From assembly GCF_003946655.1 (NCBI RefSeq), contig NZ_RHOV01000009.1, positions 1 through 64,000 of the forward strand: a stretch of DNA of 64,000 nt, written 5' to 3'. The position numbers and the translations under genes were made by a program. The notes under the pieces are model-generated. The model was not told the origin of the DNA. It did not search any database and saw nothing but the letters and a program-made list of their open reading frames with translations. Each line of letters begins with the position of its first letter. Within the stretch, counting starts at the first letter, position 1. This document shows, piece by piece, positions 52,051 to 61,584 of the stretch. This stretch comes from Lapidilactobacillus achengensis. Lineage in GTDB: Bacteria > Bacillota > Bacilli > Lactobacillales > Lactobacillaceae.

Positions 52051-53022
52051 TCAGCGCACGTAGAAGGGGTTGGCCAGCACCAGCAGTTGTTGCTGGGTTT
52101 GGCCGCGGGCGGTTCCCCAGAGTTCCACGCGCAGGTAGCCGACTTTTAGGAGGACAGGCAGTTCCAGCGGTGTATCTGGGGGCCAGGGAATGTCACAGCT
52201 GACGGTCTCGTTTTGGAAGATCCGGACCCGTTGCGCGGCAAAACCGAATTGGCGCATTTTGGCTTGGGCGGTCGCTTGAAACGTCAGTTGGACCAAGGCG
52301 GGACCGGTGGCCAAGGTGGCGCCCATTTCGTAGGTTTGGCCATTTTGGGTCAGGGCTAGGGTCAAGCGTGGGCCCAGGCTCAAGTAGAAATTACCTTGGG
52401 CCAAATTACGCAGGGCGTTGCTGGTGGTGCGTTCCTGACAGCCTAGGTATAACAACGCCGTGTTTTTGGTGGCGGGCTCATCGTCGTGCCAATCGCGACC
52501 GGCGCTGGCGGCGACTCGCTGGCCCGCCGCCAAACGGGTCAGCCACAGTTGGTAGGCTTGCTGACTGCGGCGACTTTGGTCCGGCGCGGCGCCGTTCCAA
52601 ACTTCAACGAAATCCAATAATTGTTGATCATGGACGGGGAAATCCCAACGACAACCGGTACAAAGCGGGCTACCCACGGCATAAGGATGCGCGCAAGCGG
52701 TGATCCCGCCGACCGCCTTGAGTTGACGTAATGCGGCATCGATCGTGGCCGGGGTCACCGGACGCCAATCGACGAATTCCCGGGCGCCCCAAACCAATAA
52801 ATGCCCGTAAAAAGTGGTCCATTCCATGCCGGGCAAAATCACCAGCTTTGTTGTTGCTGCCAATTTTTGACAGTCGCGTAACGCGGCGCTGGTGTTGTGG
52901 TCGGTGATCGCCAGGATCTCGTAACCGAACGCTTGGGCCTTAGCGAGTAATTCGGCGGTGGTGAAGTGGCCATCGCTGTGTTTCGTGTGGGCGTGCAATT
53001 CGGTCAAATAGTAGTCACTCAT
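52051..53022 (-). CDS. PHP-domain metallohydrolase (CehA/McbA-like)
   Basis: A 323-residue cytosolic enzyme. Metal-binding motifs of the PHP fold: LHAHTKHSDGHFT, ITDHNTS, PGMEWTTFYGH, CAHPYA and GRDWHDD. A C-terminal beta domain begins near residue 225. PHP proteins of the CehA/McbA branch are phosphoesterases or related hydrolases. It is the last gene of the ABC operon, so it may process the imported substrate. Its ATG directly abuts the stop of the next gene upstream. Confidence 0.88.
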   Translation of the reverse strand: MSDYYLTELHAHTKHSDGHFTTAELLAKAQAFGYEILAITDHNTSAALRDCQKLAATTKLVILPGMEWTTFYGHLLVWGAREFVDWRPVTPATIDAALRQLKAVGGITACAHPYAVGSPLCTGCRWDFPVHDQQLLDFVEVWNGAAPDQSRRSQQAYQLWLTRLAAGQRVAASAGRDWHDDEPATKNTALLYLGCQERTTSNALRNLAQGNFYLSLGPRLTLALTQNGQTYEMGATLATGPALVQLTFQATAQAKMRQFGFAAQRVRIFQNETVSCDIPWPPDTPLELPVLLKVGYLRVELWGTARGQTQQQLLVLANPFYVR

Positions 53023-53469
53023 CTAAATCGCCTCGATCCGCAAGTTGACTTCAACCAAGTGGGAGCGCAGGCAATGGGTGCTTAACTGAACTTCCCAAGG
53101 GCCCGCCGCGATCTCGTGGGGAAGTAGCCCCCAAGAAGCCTGGTCGCCGGTTACCCACAGTTGCTGCGTGGCGCTTTTGTTATGGTAACAGCCCAGATAA
53201 TCGGCCCCGCAAGCTAGCGAGACGGTGATCAGGTTGTCCAAGGGCAGGAAATCCGCCGCTTGGAGCTTTGCCCGTTCCGTGGCGGTGAACGCCGTTGGCA
53301 GGGCCGCCATGATCACCGGTAAGGCTTCGGCGGGGACCACTTGGCTGGGGGTGTAGCTGAAGGCAAGGCGCAATTCCTGATAAGATCGAGTTAAATGAAA
53401 AGGAACTTTGAGCTGACGGCGTTCGTCTTGCGGACTTAACCGCCATTGTTGCGTTAGAATCAAAGTCAT
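53023..53469 (-). CDS. hypothetical protein co-transcribed with the PHP hydrolase
   Basis: A 148-residue beta-rich protein (LTQQWRLSPQDERRQLKVPF at the start, EVQLSTHCLRSHLVEVNLRI at the end) without signal peptide. It ends one base before the PHP gene start and probably forms a complex with, or regulates, that enzyme. No family recognised. ATG 53469 with AAGAGGGAAAAAG upstream. Confidence 0.75.
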   Translation of the reverse strand: MTLILTQQWRLSPQDERRQLKVPFHLTRSYQELRLAFSYTPSQVVPAEALPVIMAALPTAFTATERAKLQAADFLPLDNLITVSLACGADYLGCYHNKSATQQLWVTGDQASWGLLPHEIAAGPWEVQLSTHCLRSHLVEVNLRIEAI

Positions 53470-53511
53470 CTTTTTCCCTCTTTTCAGCTGTCCTCACGCG
53501 GCTGGCGGGTG

Positions 53512-54651
53512 TTACTGCCGTTGCCGCAGATTATTCACGATATAAAAAGATGCGGATAATGAGCAGATCAGGAACATGATCACCGACAAAGCGGCGGTCC
53601 GTTCGTAATTAACATAATTGTTGAATTGGTCGAACAAGGCGATGCCTAACATTTTGGGATGATTGCCACCAATCAAGAATGGGGTGGTGAACGAACCCAC
53701 ATTCCCCATGAAAATAAACGTGGTCGCGATCAGGATTTCCTTGAAGGTGTTGGGCAGGACCACTTTGGCCAAAATCAGCAGCTTACCAGCGCCAATATCT
53801 GTCGCCGCCTCGATGCTGGCCGGCTTCAAAGCGCTTAAACTGGCCAACATGATCAAGGTAACGAAAGGGATGTTGTACCATAGATTCATCAGAATGATCC
53901 CCGATTCGTGATACATCAGCCCTGGCTTGAAATTGCCGCCCCACAGCCGACTGAGCCGATTGAGCACCCCGGCGTCGCGGATCACCATGATCAGCGAATA
54001 GGTCGCCACCAATCCTGGCACGAAACGCGGCACCACGGTCAAGGAACGTAGCCAGCGACTGACCCAACTAGGGCTGAAATGGAGATATAGCGCCAAGCCG
54101 TAACCCAGCACCATCGCCAAGGCCACCGTTGCCACCACGATCCGCAAAGTGAAGGCGAAATTATCCCGTTGCAGCGGATCGATGAAGAAATAACGATAAT
54201 TGTCCCAAGTGAACCGTTGAGTCTTGCCGTCGCGGAAGCTCCGCAGGAACGTGTTGCCGATCGGGTAAACAATGAAGCCCATCACCAGCAAAAACGCGGG
54301 CAACGTTAGTAGATAGGGCAGACAACGCTGGCCCCAAAGTTTGACCAACCGCCGGCGCGCCGAAATTGGCCTGGCGTGGCTGGCTGTGTGGCTAGCGTGG
54401 CTACCTGCATTAGCGGTGGCGCTGACAGCATTAGTTGTGGAACCAATCGCGGGTTCAGTCGTAGCGTCAAGCGTTAGCGTTGTTGTTGTCGTAGATGTGC
54501 GGTCGTTGGTTACTTCCGGCTCTGCCGCGGCGGTGTTGGAATTGACGCTGTCGCACTCATGACGGAGATTTTTTTCCAGCTCCGCCTTGAGATTGTCCGC
54601 TAGACTACCATTGAGTTGGTCATTGAGGTCGTCATTCAGGCCGTCGTTCAT
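53512..54651 (-). CDS. ABC transporter permease with unusual N-terminal extension
   Basis: A 379-residue protein. The last 275 residues form a six-span permease with the EAA-like loop (IEAATDIGAGKLLILAKVVL), as in PotB/ThiP-type importers. The first ~95 residues are a low-complexity hydrophilic extension: NDGLNDDLNDQLNGSLADNL, then Thr/Ser/Ala-rich. ATG 54651 overlaps the stop of the binding-protein gene as ATGA; the earlier ATG 54681 lies inside that gene. The extension is atypical for the family. Confidence 0.85.
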   Translation of the reverse strand: MNDGLNDDLNDQLNGSLADNLKAELEKNLRHECDSVNSNTAAAEPEVTNDRTSTTTTTLTLDATTEPAIGSTTNAVSATANAGSHASHTASHARPISARRRLVKLWGQRCLPYLLTLPAFLLVMGFIVYPIGNTFLRSFRDGKTQRFTWDNYRYFFIDPLQRDNFAFTLRIVVATVALAMVLGYGLALYLHFSPSWVSRWLRSLTVVPRFVPGLVATYSLIMVIRDAGVLNRLSRLWGGNFKPGLMYHESGIILMNLWYNIPFVTLIMLASLSALKPASIEAATDIGAGKLLILAKVVLPNTFKEILIATTFIFMGNVGSFTTPFLIGGNHPKMLGIALFDQFNNYVNYERTAALSVIMFLICSLSASFYIVNNLRQRQ

Positions 54652-55826
54652 TTGGCCAACGTCCCGATTTGCCGATCCCATTGCGCGGTCAGTTCGCTAC
54701 CTAAGTCGCCGATACTGATGATCCGGAAATGGTCAATGTCCAATCCGGCCAAGCGTTTGGAGTTTTCTGACTGCAAGGTGCTGCTGTCAACGACTGGGAT
54801 CGCCGCCATTTTATCCAGCAGGATTTGTTGGCCTTCCTTGCTGATCATGAAGTTCATCACCGCCTGCGCGCCTTCTGGGTTCGAGCCGACGCTAGGAATC
54901 GCCAAGCAGTCCACGTCGCCGGTAAAAGCAGGCGCCAACTGGGTCAATTTCACGGTTTCAGGCAAGCCGCCGTTCGCCAAATTAGTGATGGTCATGTCGG
55001 CCCAAGTGGGAATCATGTCCACTTCGCCATTGGCCAACAGATCCAAAGTCCCTTGGTTCTTGTTAGGATAAACCACTTTGCCGCCAGATTTGTACAAGTA
55101 AGGATGCAATTCTTTCAACAGATCGAAGCCCTTGTTCCATTCTTTCTGCCATTTTGGATCTGAATCAGACAAAGCCTTTTCCGGTAAAAAGTTGTACAGC
55201 GAAGATTGCACGAAGGAGCTACCAGAACCGCCAGAACCTGGAGTGTTGTAAGCGAAACGTCCAGGGTGCGACTTGATCCAAGTGTAAAGTTCTTGGGTGG
55301 TTTTCGGTGGCTTGGGTACCCGCTTTGAATCGTAAGCCAGCACCACGGTTGTGCCCCGGTATGGCATGATCACGCCCTTACCGTCAGAAACCTTGGTTTT
55401 GACGTTCTTGGCGTTAGGCACATTGCTTTCCTTGTAAGCCGTGAAAAAGTCCTTGCCGCCTTCTTTGACATAGGATGAAAAGCTACCGTCAGACATTAAA
55501 ATCAGATCATACTTGGTGTTTTTCTGATTGGTTTTCTTCGCGGCCAACAGGCGGCTGGATAGGCTTTGCGCGCCACCGCCGGACATGATGAATTCCAATT
55601 TCATTTTATATTTCTTGCCGTTTTCACTCTTGTTGAAAGCTGTCACGATCGCTTCCATACTTTCCCGAACATTGTCAGAACCGCCGGCCCACAACGTTAC
55701 CGTGGACGGACCCGCCGCCTTCTTCGTTTTCTCCGCGGAGGCCTTATTGGCGCATCCCGCCAACGCCCCCGTCAAGCAAAGCGCGGCCGCGCCTGCGGCT
55801 AACCATTGATACCATTTCTTTTTCAA
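54648..55826 (-). CDS. ABC transporter solute-binding lipoprotein
   Basis: A 392-residue lipoprotein: signal with lipobox LAGC (Cys near residue 25) and a family-1 binding fold (STVTLWAGGSDNVRESMEAI, GVIMPYRGTTVVLAYDSKRV, AIPSVGSNPEGAQAVMNFM). It resembles binding proteins of the PotD/YnjB/iron type. ATG 55826 follows GGGGGAGAA. Ligand unknown; the PHP enzyme downstream suggests a phosphorylated compound, as inference. Confidence 0.88.
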   Translation of the reverse strand: MKKKWYQWLAAGAAALCLTGALAGCANKASAEKTKKAAGPSTVTLWAGGSDNVRESMEAIVTAFNKSENGKKYKMKLEFIMSGGGAQSLSSRLLAAKKTNQKNTKYDLILMSDGSFSSYVKEGGKDFFTAYKESNVPNAKNVKTKVSDGKGVIMPYRGTTVVLAYDSKRVPKPPKTTQELYTWIKSHPGRFAYNTPGSGGSGSSFVQSSLYNFLPEKALSDSDPKWQKEWNKGFDLLKELHPYLYKSGGKVVYPNKNQGTLDLLANGEVDMIPTWADMTITNLANGGLPETVKLTQLAPAFTGDVDCLAIPSVGSNPEGAQAVMNFMISKEGQQILLDKMAAIPVVDSSTLQSENSKRLAGLDIDHFRIISIGDLGSELTAQWDRQIGTLAK

Positions 55827-55938
55827 AATAATTCTCCCCCTGATGTTTGCTAAAATGTTCCGTCTGTTTAGTTGTTAAAAGCGATTGTTTGCTAAAATGA
55901 TTGTTTGCTAAAATGATTGGCTGGTAAAACTTGGTGTA

Positions 55939-56090
55939 GTCAAACGAGTTGGTTGGCAACAACTACTATTGTCAAACGAGTTGGCTGGCAAAATCCGTTC
56001 TTGTCAAAAAACTGGTCGCCCAAATCTATTGTTGTCAAACGAACTGGTTATCAAAATCTATTCTTGTCAAACAAGTTTGTTGTTAGATCA
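55939..56090 (+). repeat. 32-bp degenerate tandem repeat inside the ABC operon
   Basis: Five units start at 55939, 55971, 56003, 56034 and 56066 with the consensus GTCAAACGAGTTGGCTGGC, AAAATCTATTCTT. A second short pair (GATTGTTTGCTAAAAT, period 17) lies at 55883-55916. They fill the 297 bases between the ATPase gene and the binding-protein gene on the minus strand. Confidence 0.8.
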
Positions 56091-56123
56091 GTTGATCGTC
56101 AATCTGCGTCGCGTTCGCCGCGA

Positions 56124-57116
56124 TCATGCGCCTGATTTCCCCGCGGTTAAGGCTGGCGCGCCATAAGTCTTGGCCTTGTTCACGGTGACGTAGACTTGTT
56201 GGTGTGGCTGGTATTGCGCCAGCGCCACCTTATCGACGAAAATTTTCAACGGTTGTTCCTGATAGGTCAGCGTGATGATGCCGTAATGACCGGCGCTGCT
56301 GACGTGATCGATCCGCGCCAGGAAATCGCCGTGCTCCGCCGACAGCGTCGCGTCTTCGGGCCGAAAAGCCTGCACATCCAAGCCTTGGTCGAGAAAATTC
56401 ATTTCCCCAATGAAAGAAGCTGTGTAACGATTGATCGGATTTTCATAGATGTTTTGCGGCGTGTCAATCTGGGCGATGCTGCCCTTGTCCATGACCACGA
56501 TGCGGTCGGACAAAGCCATCGCCTCTTCTTGATCGTGAGTGACAAACGCCACGGTCACGCCGGTTTCCCGTTGGATCCGTTTCAATTCCTCCCGCATTTG
56601 TTGGCGAATTTTCGCGTCCAAAGCGGAATAGGGTTCGTCCAGCAGCAACACGGAAGGCTCCAGCAAGAGCGACCGACCAATGGCGATCCGCTGTTGTTGA
56701 CCTCCAGAAAGTTGGCTGGGATATTTCTTGACCACTTCCGGCATCCGCAAAAGTTGCAACATGGCGGTGATTTTTTCACGGATCTTACTTTTCGCCATTT
56801 TCCGCAGTTTCAGGCCGAACGCCAAGTTTTCATAAACAGTCATGTGGTCCCAAAGATTGTAACTTTGGAAAACCATACTGGTCGGCCGTTTGTTCGCCGG
56901 CAACTCGGTCACGTCCTGGCCATCGATCAGAATGTGGCCGGAATCGACGCCTTGAAAGCCGCCAAGACAGCGGAGAATCGTGCTTTTGCCACAGCCGGAA
57001 GGACCGAGCAGCGTCAAGATCTCGCCATTTCTGATTTCCAAATCAATGTCGCGGATGCCATCACCGTTTTCATAAACCTTGGAAATGTGATTGATTCTTA
57101 CTTTGATTTCTGTCAT
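56124..57116 (-). CDS. ABC importer ATPase (PotA/FbpC-like)
   Basis: A 330-residue ATPase with Walker A GPSGCGKST, Q-loop, signature LSGGQQQRIAIGRS, Walker B VLLLDEPYSALD and a C-terminal TOBE-like regulatory domain (residues 240-325). It energises the two permeases at 57143 and 53512. ATG 57116 lies 26 bases after the previous gene. Confidence 0.93.
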   Translation of the reverse strand: MTEIKVRINHISKVYENGDGIRDIDLEIRNGEILTLLGPSGCGKSTILRCLGGFQGVDSGHILIDGQDVTELPANKRPTSMVFQSYNLWDHMTVYENLAFGLKLRKMAKSKIREKITAMLQLLRMPEVVKKYPSQLSGGQQQRIAIGRSLLLEPSVLLLDEPYSALDAKIRQQMREELKRIQRETGVTVAFVTHDQEEAMALSDRIVVMDKGSIAQIDTPQNIYENPINRYTASFIGEMNFLDQGLDVQAFRPEDATLSAEHGDFLARIDHVSSAGHYGIITLTYQEQPLKIFVDKVALAQYQPHQQVYVTVNKAKTYGAPALTAGKSGA

Positions 57117-57142
57117 AGTCGTGGTTCACTGGCGGCTGATGT

Positions 57143-57979
57143 TTACATCATGATGCCGCCAGAGAGGATCCCCTTTCCAAATAATTTGCGACAAACGAGC
57201 AAAATGATCACCGTGGGAATCAGCAACAACACGGAGAATACCGCGCCGGCCATCGGTGGATAGTCCAAAATCATGCCGTACATCGAGGTCGCCATGGTTT
57301 TGACTTCGGGAAAGCCGACCAAAAGCGTGCCCTGCGCCTCTTCCAACGACCCCAGAAATGAGAACATCGCCGCCACCGCGATTCCCGGTAGCGCGATCGG
57401 CATGGTGATCGACAGGAACGTCCGTAACGGCCCCGCGCCCACATCCCGCGCCGCTTCTTCTTGTTGGATCCGGATTTTCTGAAAAGCGCCCGAAGGAATC
57501 CAGATCATGAAAAGCAACATGTTCAAAACGTGGATGATCACCACGCCCGTCAACGTTCCCATCAAATGAAACCGATAAAACAAAATGCCGATCGCCGTGT
57601 ACAGCCCGATTTTAGGGAAAGCGTTGGTCAACAAAAATGAAAACAGAAAGAAACTTTTCCCCTTAAATTGTAAACGCGCCACCGCATAAGCCGCGGGCAG
57701 GCAGATCACCAAGGAAATCGAGGTGGCGATCAAGGCGATCAACAACGAGTTCAACATCACTTGCAATAATTCCGGCTGCCCCAGAATGTAGCACCACCAC
57801 TGCAAACCAAAGCGCGTCGGCAACAAATGCGGCGCCTGATAACGCTCGGCGAAGATCAGCATGGCCGTGTTCAACAACGGCCCGAAAAAGAATAGAAAGA
57901 AAACAATGAAAATCAGCGAATCAATCACGTATTTCTTTCCGAAAGTATAAAAAATCCGCCTGGGACTTAGGTGCTTCAT
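57143..57979 (-). CDS. ABC transporter permease (PotC-like)
   Basis: A 278-residue six-span permease with EAA loop (EEAARDVGAGPLRTFLSITM). First gene of the operon on the minus strand. ATG 57979 follows GGGGAGGAACC; the longer start at 58015 has no site. Order: permease, ATPase, binding protein, permease, hypothetical, PHP hydrolase. Confidence 0.9.
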   Translation of the reverse strand: MKHLSPRRIFYTFGKKYVIDSLIFIVFFLFFFGPLLNTAMLIFAERYQAPHLLPTRFGLQWWCYILGQPELLQVMLNSLLIALIATSISLVICLPAAYAVARLQFKGKSFFLFSFLLTNAFPKIGLYTAIGILFYRFHLMGTLTGVVIIHVLNMLLFMIWIPSGAFQKIRIQQEEAARDVGAGPLRTFLSITMPIALPGIAVAAMFSFLGSLEEAQGTLLVGFPEVKTMATSMYGMILDYPPMAGAVFSVLLLIPTVIILLVCRKLFGKGILSGGIMM

Positions 57980-58015
57980 AGGTTCCTCCCCAATACAAAA
58001 ACTGAATTTGGTCAC

Positions 58016-58308
58016 ATTATAACCACCCAGTGGCTAAACTCAAACGACTGGCGCGCCAGCCGTGCCCTCCTTTCTGAAAACTGGTTATAATATTAAGCAA
58101 TCAACGTAAAGTAATTGTAAACATTAGGTAAATTTGCTGTAAATCGCTGCCGCGAGAGCGACTGTTTTTCCCGAGAATTTGGGGAAGAAAAGCCCCTCCT
58201 GCGTAAGAGGGCAGTGTGAAGGACTAATCGCGCAGAAGTTGTCATTTATCAAGGAGTAGAATGATATAATGGTTCTATTAAGATCAAGAAGTTTAGGTGG
58301 TTGGCAAG
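58016..58308. other. divergent promoter region
   Basis: Between the ABC operon and the helicase. TATAAT-like boxes lie near 58088 (minus, TATAAT read in reverse) and at 58265-58270 (plus). A pair of words GCCCCTCCTGCG/CGCAGAAG and GAATTTGGGGAAG gives no clear terminator. No gene. Confidence 0.45.
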
Positions 58309-61272
58309 ATGGAAAAAGGGCTTTATGAGCGTTTGATTGATCAGCGCTTAGCGACAATTTTGCAGACGTTAACGGATGACGTCACTCGGGCCAAGGTAGA
58401 CGACAGTGAATTGCCGTTTTATTTGGCGGATCAATTGAAACGCTTGGCTTTGGCCCATTTTCTTGATGAGAAAACGGCGGAGCAGATTCCCGATTTTAAT
58501 CGGTTGGTTGAATTGTTGCGGGCAGATGGATCCTTGTCCACTACAAAGGATGAAGAATTGCTGCTCACAGAAATTCGCGCGCAAAAGACTGCGGCGCAAA
58601 TTGTGCCAGAAACAAAATTAGTGGAACCGACGCTGTTTACTGGTCGGAGCTCGAAGAATTTTCCTAGTTTGGCCAGCGAATTTAATAAAGAAATCCGCTC
58701 CAGTAATGAGATTGATTTGATCGTGTCGTTTATCAAAGTTGGCGGAATTAACACCATTTATGAAAGCTTGAAGACCTTTACGGAAAACGGGGGACAACTC
58801 CGGATTTTGACGACCACTTACATGGGGGCCTCCGACGCCAAGGCCATTCAGCGCCTGGCGCAACTGCCCAATACGCAGGTGAAGGTTTCCTACGATACGA
58901 AGGCGATTCGTTTACATGCTAAAACTTATATTTTCCAACGGGCGACCGGCTTTTCCACGGCTTATATTGGCTCGTCTAATATCTCCAATGCGGCGCTGAC
59001 TTCCGGCCGAGAATGGAATGTTAAAGTCACCAACGCGCGCTTGCCTGAATTGTACAAGCAACTCATTAGTGAGTTTGACTTGTTTTGGAATTCGTCGGAT
59101 TTTGAGCGTTATGATCCACAACAAGATTTCCCCCGCTTGGATCAGGAATTGGGGACGGCTCAGCTAACGCCCGGAACGGCTTTGCCCCTGGCTTATTTCG
59201 ACATTAAGCCCTATCCTTATCAGCAGAAAATTCTCGATGAATTGTCGAATAAGCGCAAAAATGGGGTGAACCGCAATCTGGTGGTAATGGCCACCGGCAC
59301 GGGCAAAACGATTGTCGCGGCGCTGGACTTCAAGCGGTTTTTTCGGGATAACCCGCAGGCTAAACTGCTGTTTATTGCCCATACCGTTGAAATTACGCAG
59401 CAAGCTTTGGCGACTTTCCGCCAAGTGTTGCAGGATCAAAACTTTGGTAGCTTGCTGGATGGCATCAATAAGCCGGCCAGTTTGACCCATGTATTCGCGA
59501 CGATTCAGACCTTTCGCAAACTCGTGGCTGATTTTCCGGCGGATTATTATCATTACATTATTATTGACGAGGCCCATCACACCGGCGCCCCTACTTATTG
59601 GCAAACCTTGGATCAGCTCCAACCACAAATTCTGCTGGGTCTGACTGCGACACCAGATCGGATGGATGGCTTCGATATTTTGGGCCATTTCGACCAACAA
59701 ATCTCCGCCGAACTCAATCTGTTTGACGCGATTGAGCAAGAGTATTTGGCGCCGTTTCAGTATTTCGGAATTTCTGATAGCGTCGATTTAGCCCAAATTG
59801 AATTTCATGCTGGCGATTATGATTTGCCGGCACTTTCGCAAGCTCTGTCCAACGAAAATCGCTTAAACACGATTTTCGCGGCCCTGGAACGCTATGGCCT
59901 GGCCACAAACCAGATTAAAGCGATCGGTTTCTGTGTCGATCAAGACCACGCTAAATATATGGCCGCCAAATTTACAGAGCGCGGCATCCCGGCGACCTAT
60001 TTGATCAGCGCCGAATCTGAGCGCCGGGCTGAAGTACGCCGCGCACTACAAAGTGGGCAGGTCAACTTTGTTTTCACTGTGAATATGTATAACGAAGGCG
60101 TCGATTTCCCTGAGGTCAACACCGTGCTGTTCCTGCGGCCAACCCAGTCGAAGACAATTTTCCTGCAACAATTAGGTCGGGGCTTGCGCCGAGCGGAAGG
60201 CAAAGATTTCTTAACCGTCCTCGACTTTATCGGTGGCCAAAATAAAAAGTATAATTTCCAGACCAAGTTCAAAGCACTGATTCGCAAAGGCACCGTGCGG
60301 GCAGCGGTGGAAAACGACTTTCCCTATGTTCCTGCCGGATCGGTTGTGCAATTGGAGCGGGTGGCCAAGGAAACCGTCCTCCAAAATTTGCGCCAACAAG
60401 CTACAGGCAAGAAATGGTTCCAAAATGAGGTCCGCGAATTTCAGGATTCTTACGAACTAGCGCCAACATTAGCCAATCTGGTGGCCAAACTCGACGTCAC
60501 ACCAACCGAGATTTATACCGAGTTGTTGGACAAGAACACCACCTTAACTGATCTGCGGCAAGGGCCCCAAGCGCAAAGTGCCAACTATGCCTACGCCTTC
60601 AAGAACCTCGCGCCCAATAACAATAAGCATGTGTTTAAATTGTTGTTGAAGCCAGACCCCGCGCGCCTATCGGATCAAGATTATCGCTATTTATATGCCA
60701 CTTTTTTCTCAGGAATTAAAAAAGGGACCGACAAATTCGTGGAAGTCCGTCAATTTCTGGCACAACCGAATGCCGCTTTACAGGCTGAACTTCAGGAATT
60801 AATTACCTATAAACAGCAACATGATTATTTGGAAGACAGCGTCGATGAGCACGGCTTCGTCAAATATGGCACCTATACCAACGCCCAAATTATGGCGCAT
60901 TTGCCCGGGATGGAGCGAACTTTTGTCAACACATCCGGCGTGCTCAACGTCAAGGCCCGCAACAGCGAAGTCCTCTTCGTCACCCTGGAGAAGAGCGAAC
61001 AAGACTACTCACCATTGACCATGTACCAAGACTTCCTGATCAACCGCCACGAGCTCCACTGGGAAGGCCCCCACAACCGCGGCAATAAATACGCCCAAGA
61101 ACTGGCTAGCCGCGACGCCATCCTCCTCTTCATTCGCAAAAATAAACGCAGCACCAACTATTACTACCTCGGTGCCGTCCAACCCGGTACCATCACCGGT
61201 GCCAACCCCATCCAAACTAACTTTACTGTCAATGAAGACATCCCTGGACAAATTTATCAAGAGCTGGTGTGA
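58309..61272 (+). CDS. PLD-nuclease/DEAD-box helicase, DUF3427-type
   Basis: A 987-residue fusion. About 100-260: phospholipase-D-like nuclease with the single HxK motif (RLHAKTYIFQ, then GSSNISNAALTSG). About 310-680: superfamily 2 helicase with ATGTGKT, DEAHH, LLGLTATPDRMDG, FVFTVNMYNEGVDFPEVNTV and QLGRGLRR. About 690-987: DUF3427-like C-terminal domain, whose ends often bind nucleic acid. ATG 58309 follows AGGTGG. This architecture is found in defence-type and restriction-like contexts of Firmicutes, but a role is not proven. Its 3' end is duplicated at 62141. Confidence 0.92.
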   Translation: MEKGLYERLIDQRLATILQTLTDDVTRAKVDDSELPFYLADQLKRLALAHFLDEKTAEQIPDFNRLVELLRADGSLSTTKDEELLLTEIRAQKTAAQIVPETKLVEPTLFTGRSSKNFPSLASEFNKEIRSSNEIDLIVSFIKVGGINTIYESLKTFTENGGQLRILTTTYMGASDAKAIQRLAQLPNTQVKVSYDTKAIRLHAKTYIFQRATGFSTAYIGSSNISNAALTSGREWNVKVTNARLPELYKQLISEFDLFWNSSDFERYDPQQDFPRLDQELGTAQLTPGTALPLAYFDIKPYPYQQKILDELSNKRKNGVNRNLVVMATGTGKTIVAALDFKRFFRDNPQAKLLFIAHTVEITQQALATFRQVLQDQNFGSLLDGINKPASLTHVFATIQTFRKLVADFPADYYHYIIIDEAHHTGAPTYWQTLDQLQPQILLGLTATPDRMDGFDILGHFDQQISAELNLFDAIEQEYLAPFQYFGISDSVDLAQIEFHAGDYDLPALSQALSNENRLNTIFAALERYGLATNQIKAIGFCVDQDHAKYMAAKFTERGIPATYLISAESERRAEVRRALQSGQVNFVFTVNMYNEGVDFPEVNTVLFLRPTQSKTIFLQQLGRGLRRAEGKDFLTVLDFIGGQNKKYNFQTKFKALIRKGTVRAAVENDFPYVPAGSVVQLERVAKETVLQNLRQQATGKKWFQNEVREFQDSYELAPTLANLVAKLDVTPTEIYTELLDKNTTLTDLRQGPQAQSANYAYAFKNLAPNNNKHVFKLLLKPDPARLSDQDYRYLYATFFSGIKKGTDKFVEVRQFLAQPNAALQAELQELITYKQQHDYLEDSVDEHGFVKYGTYTNAQIMAHLPGMERTFVNTSGVLNVKARNSEVLFVTLEKSEQDYSPLTMYQDFLINRHELHWEGPHNRGNKYAQELASRDAILLFIRKNKRSTNYYYLGAVQPGTITGANPIQTNFTVNEDIPGQIYQELV

Positions 61273-61338
61273 GGTGCGTCGGGGTAGGGCGGGGAATTGA
61301 CTGGGTAAGCGGGAGATAAGTGCGGTTTTATCGGTGGG

Positions 61339-61385
61339 TTATCGCTCATTTATCGCTTGGGGAGTGAGCGATAAATGAGCGATAA
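61339..61385. repeat. 19-bp perfect inverted repeat after the helicase
   Basis: TTATCGCTCATTTATCGCT (61339-61357) is the reverse complement of AGCGATAAATGAGCGATAA (61367-61385). An equal hairpin occurs at 62309-62354. It may be a helicase transcript terminator without a T-tract or an operator. Confidence 0.75.
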
Positions 61386-61492
61386 AGATGGAAATGATCT
61401 ATAGAATGGTCAAGAATATAAAAATTTAGAAAGTTCAAGCCGAAAACAGCCTTTCTGATAACCAGTTTTTGAAATAAGAATGAATTTTGGGC

Positions 61493-61530
61493 AAAAAAAG
61501 AAAGCCGGAAGCATCCGACTTTCTTGAACG
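61493..61530 (-). terminator. terminator of the toxin-tail/immunity-like pair
   Basis: On the minus strand AAGAAAGTCGGATGC pairs with CCGGCTTTCTT, followed by TTTTT. A copy lies at 62453-62486 as part of the duplication. Confidence 0.75.
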
Positions 61531-61584
61531 TACACCGAAGTGACACGCCCTTATGCCTGCTTTACACACTAACTAAATCGCCGG

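Noticed and set aside
55883-56090. CRISPR-like array
   Set aside because: The repeat units are contiguous and degenerate, with no unique spacers and no cas gene in the window.
56196-57263. 355-residue plus-strand ORF
   Set aside because: Antisense to the ABC ATPase and permease genes, which are well supported.
58309-61272. Helicase as a complete anti-phage system
   Set aside because: The architecture occurs in defence contexts, but no methylase, specificity subunit or other required partner is adjacent; reported only as a helicase.
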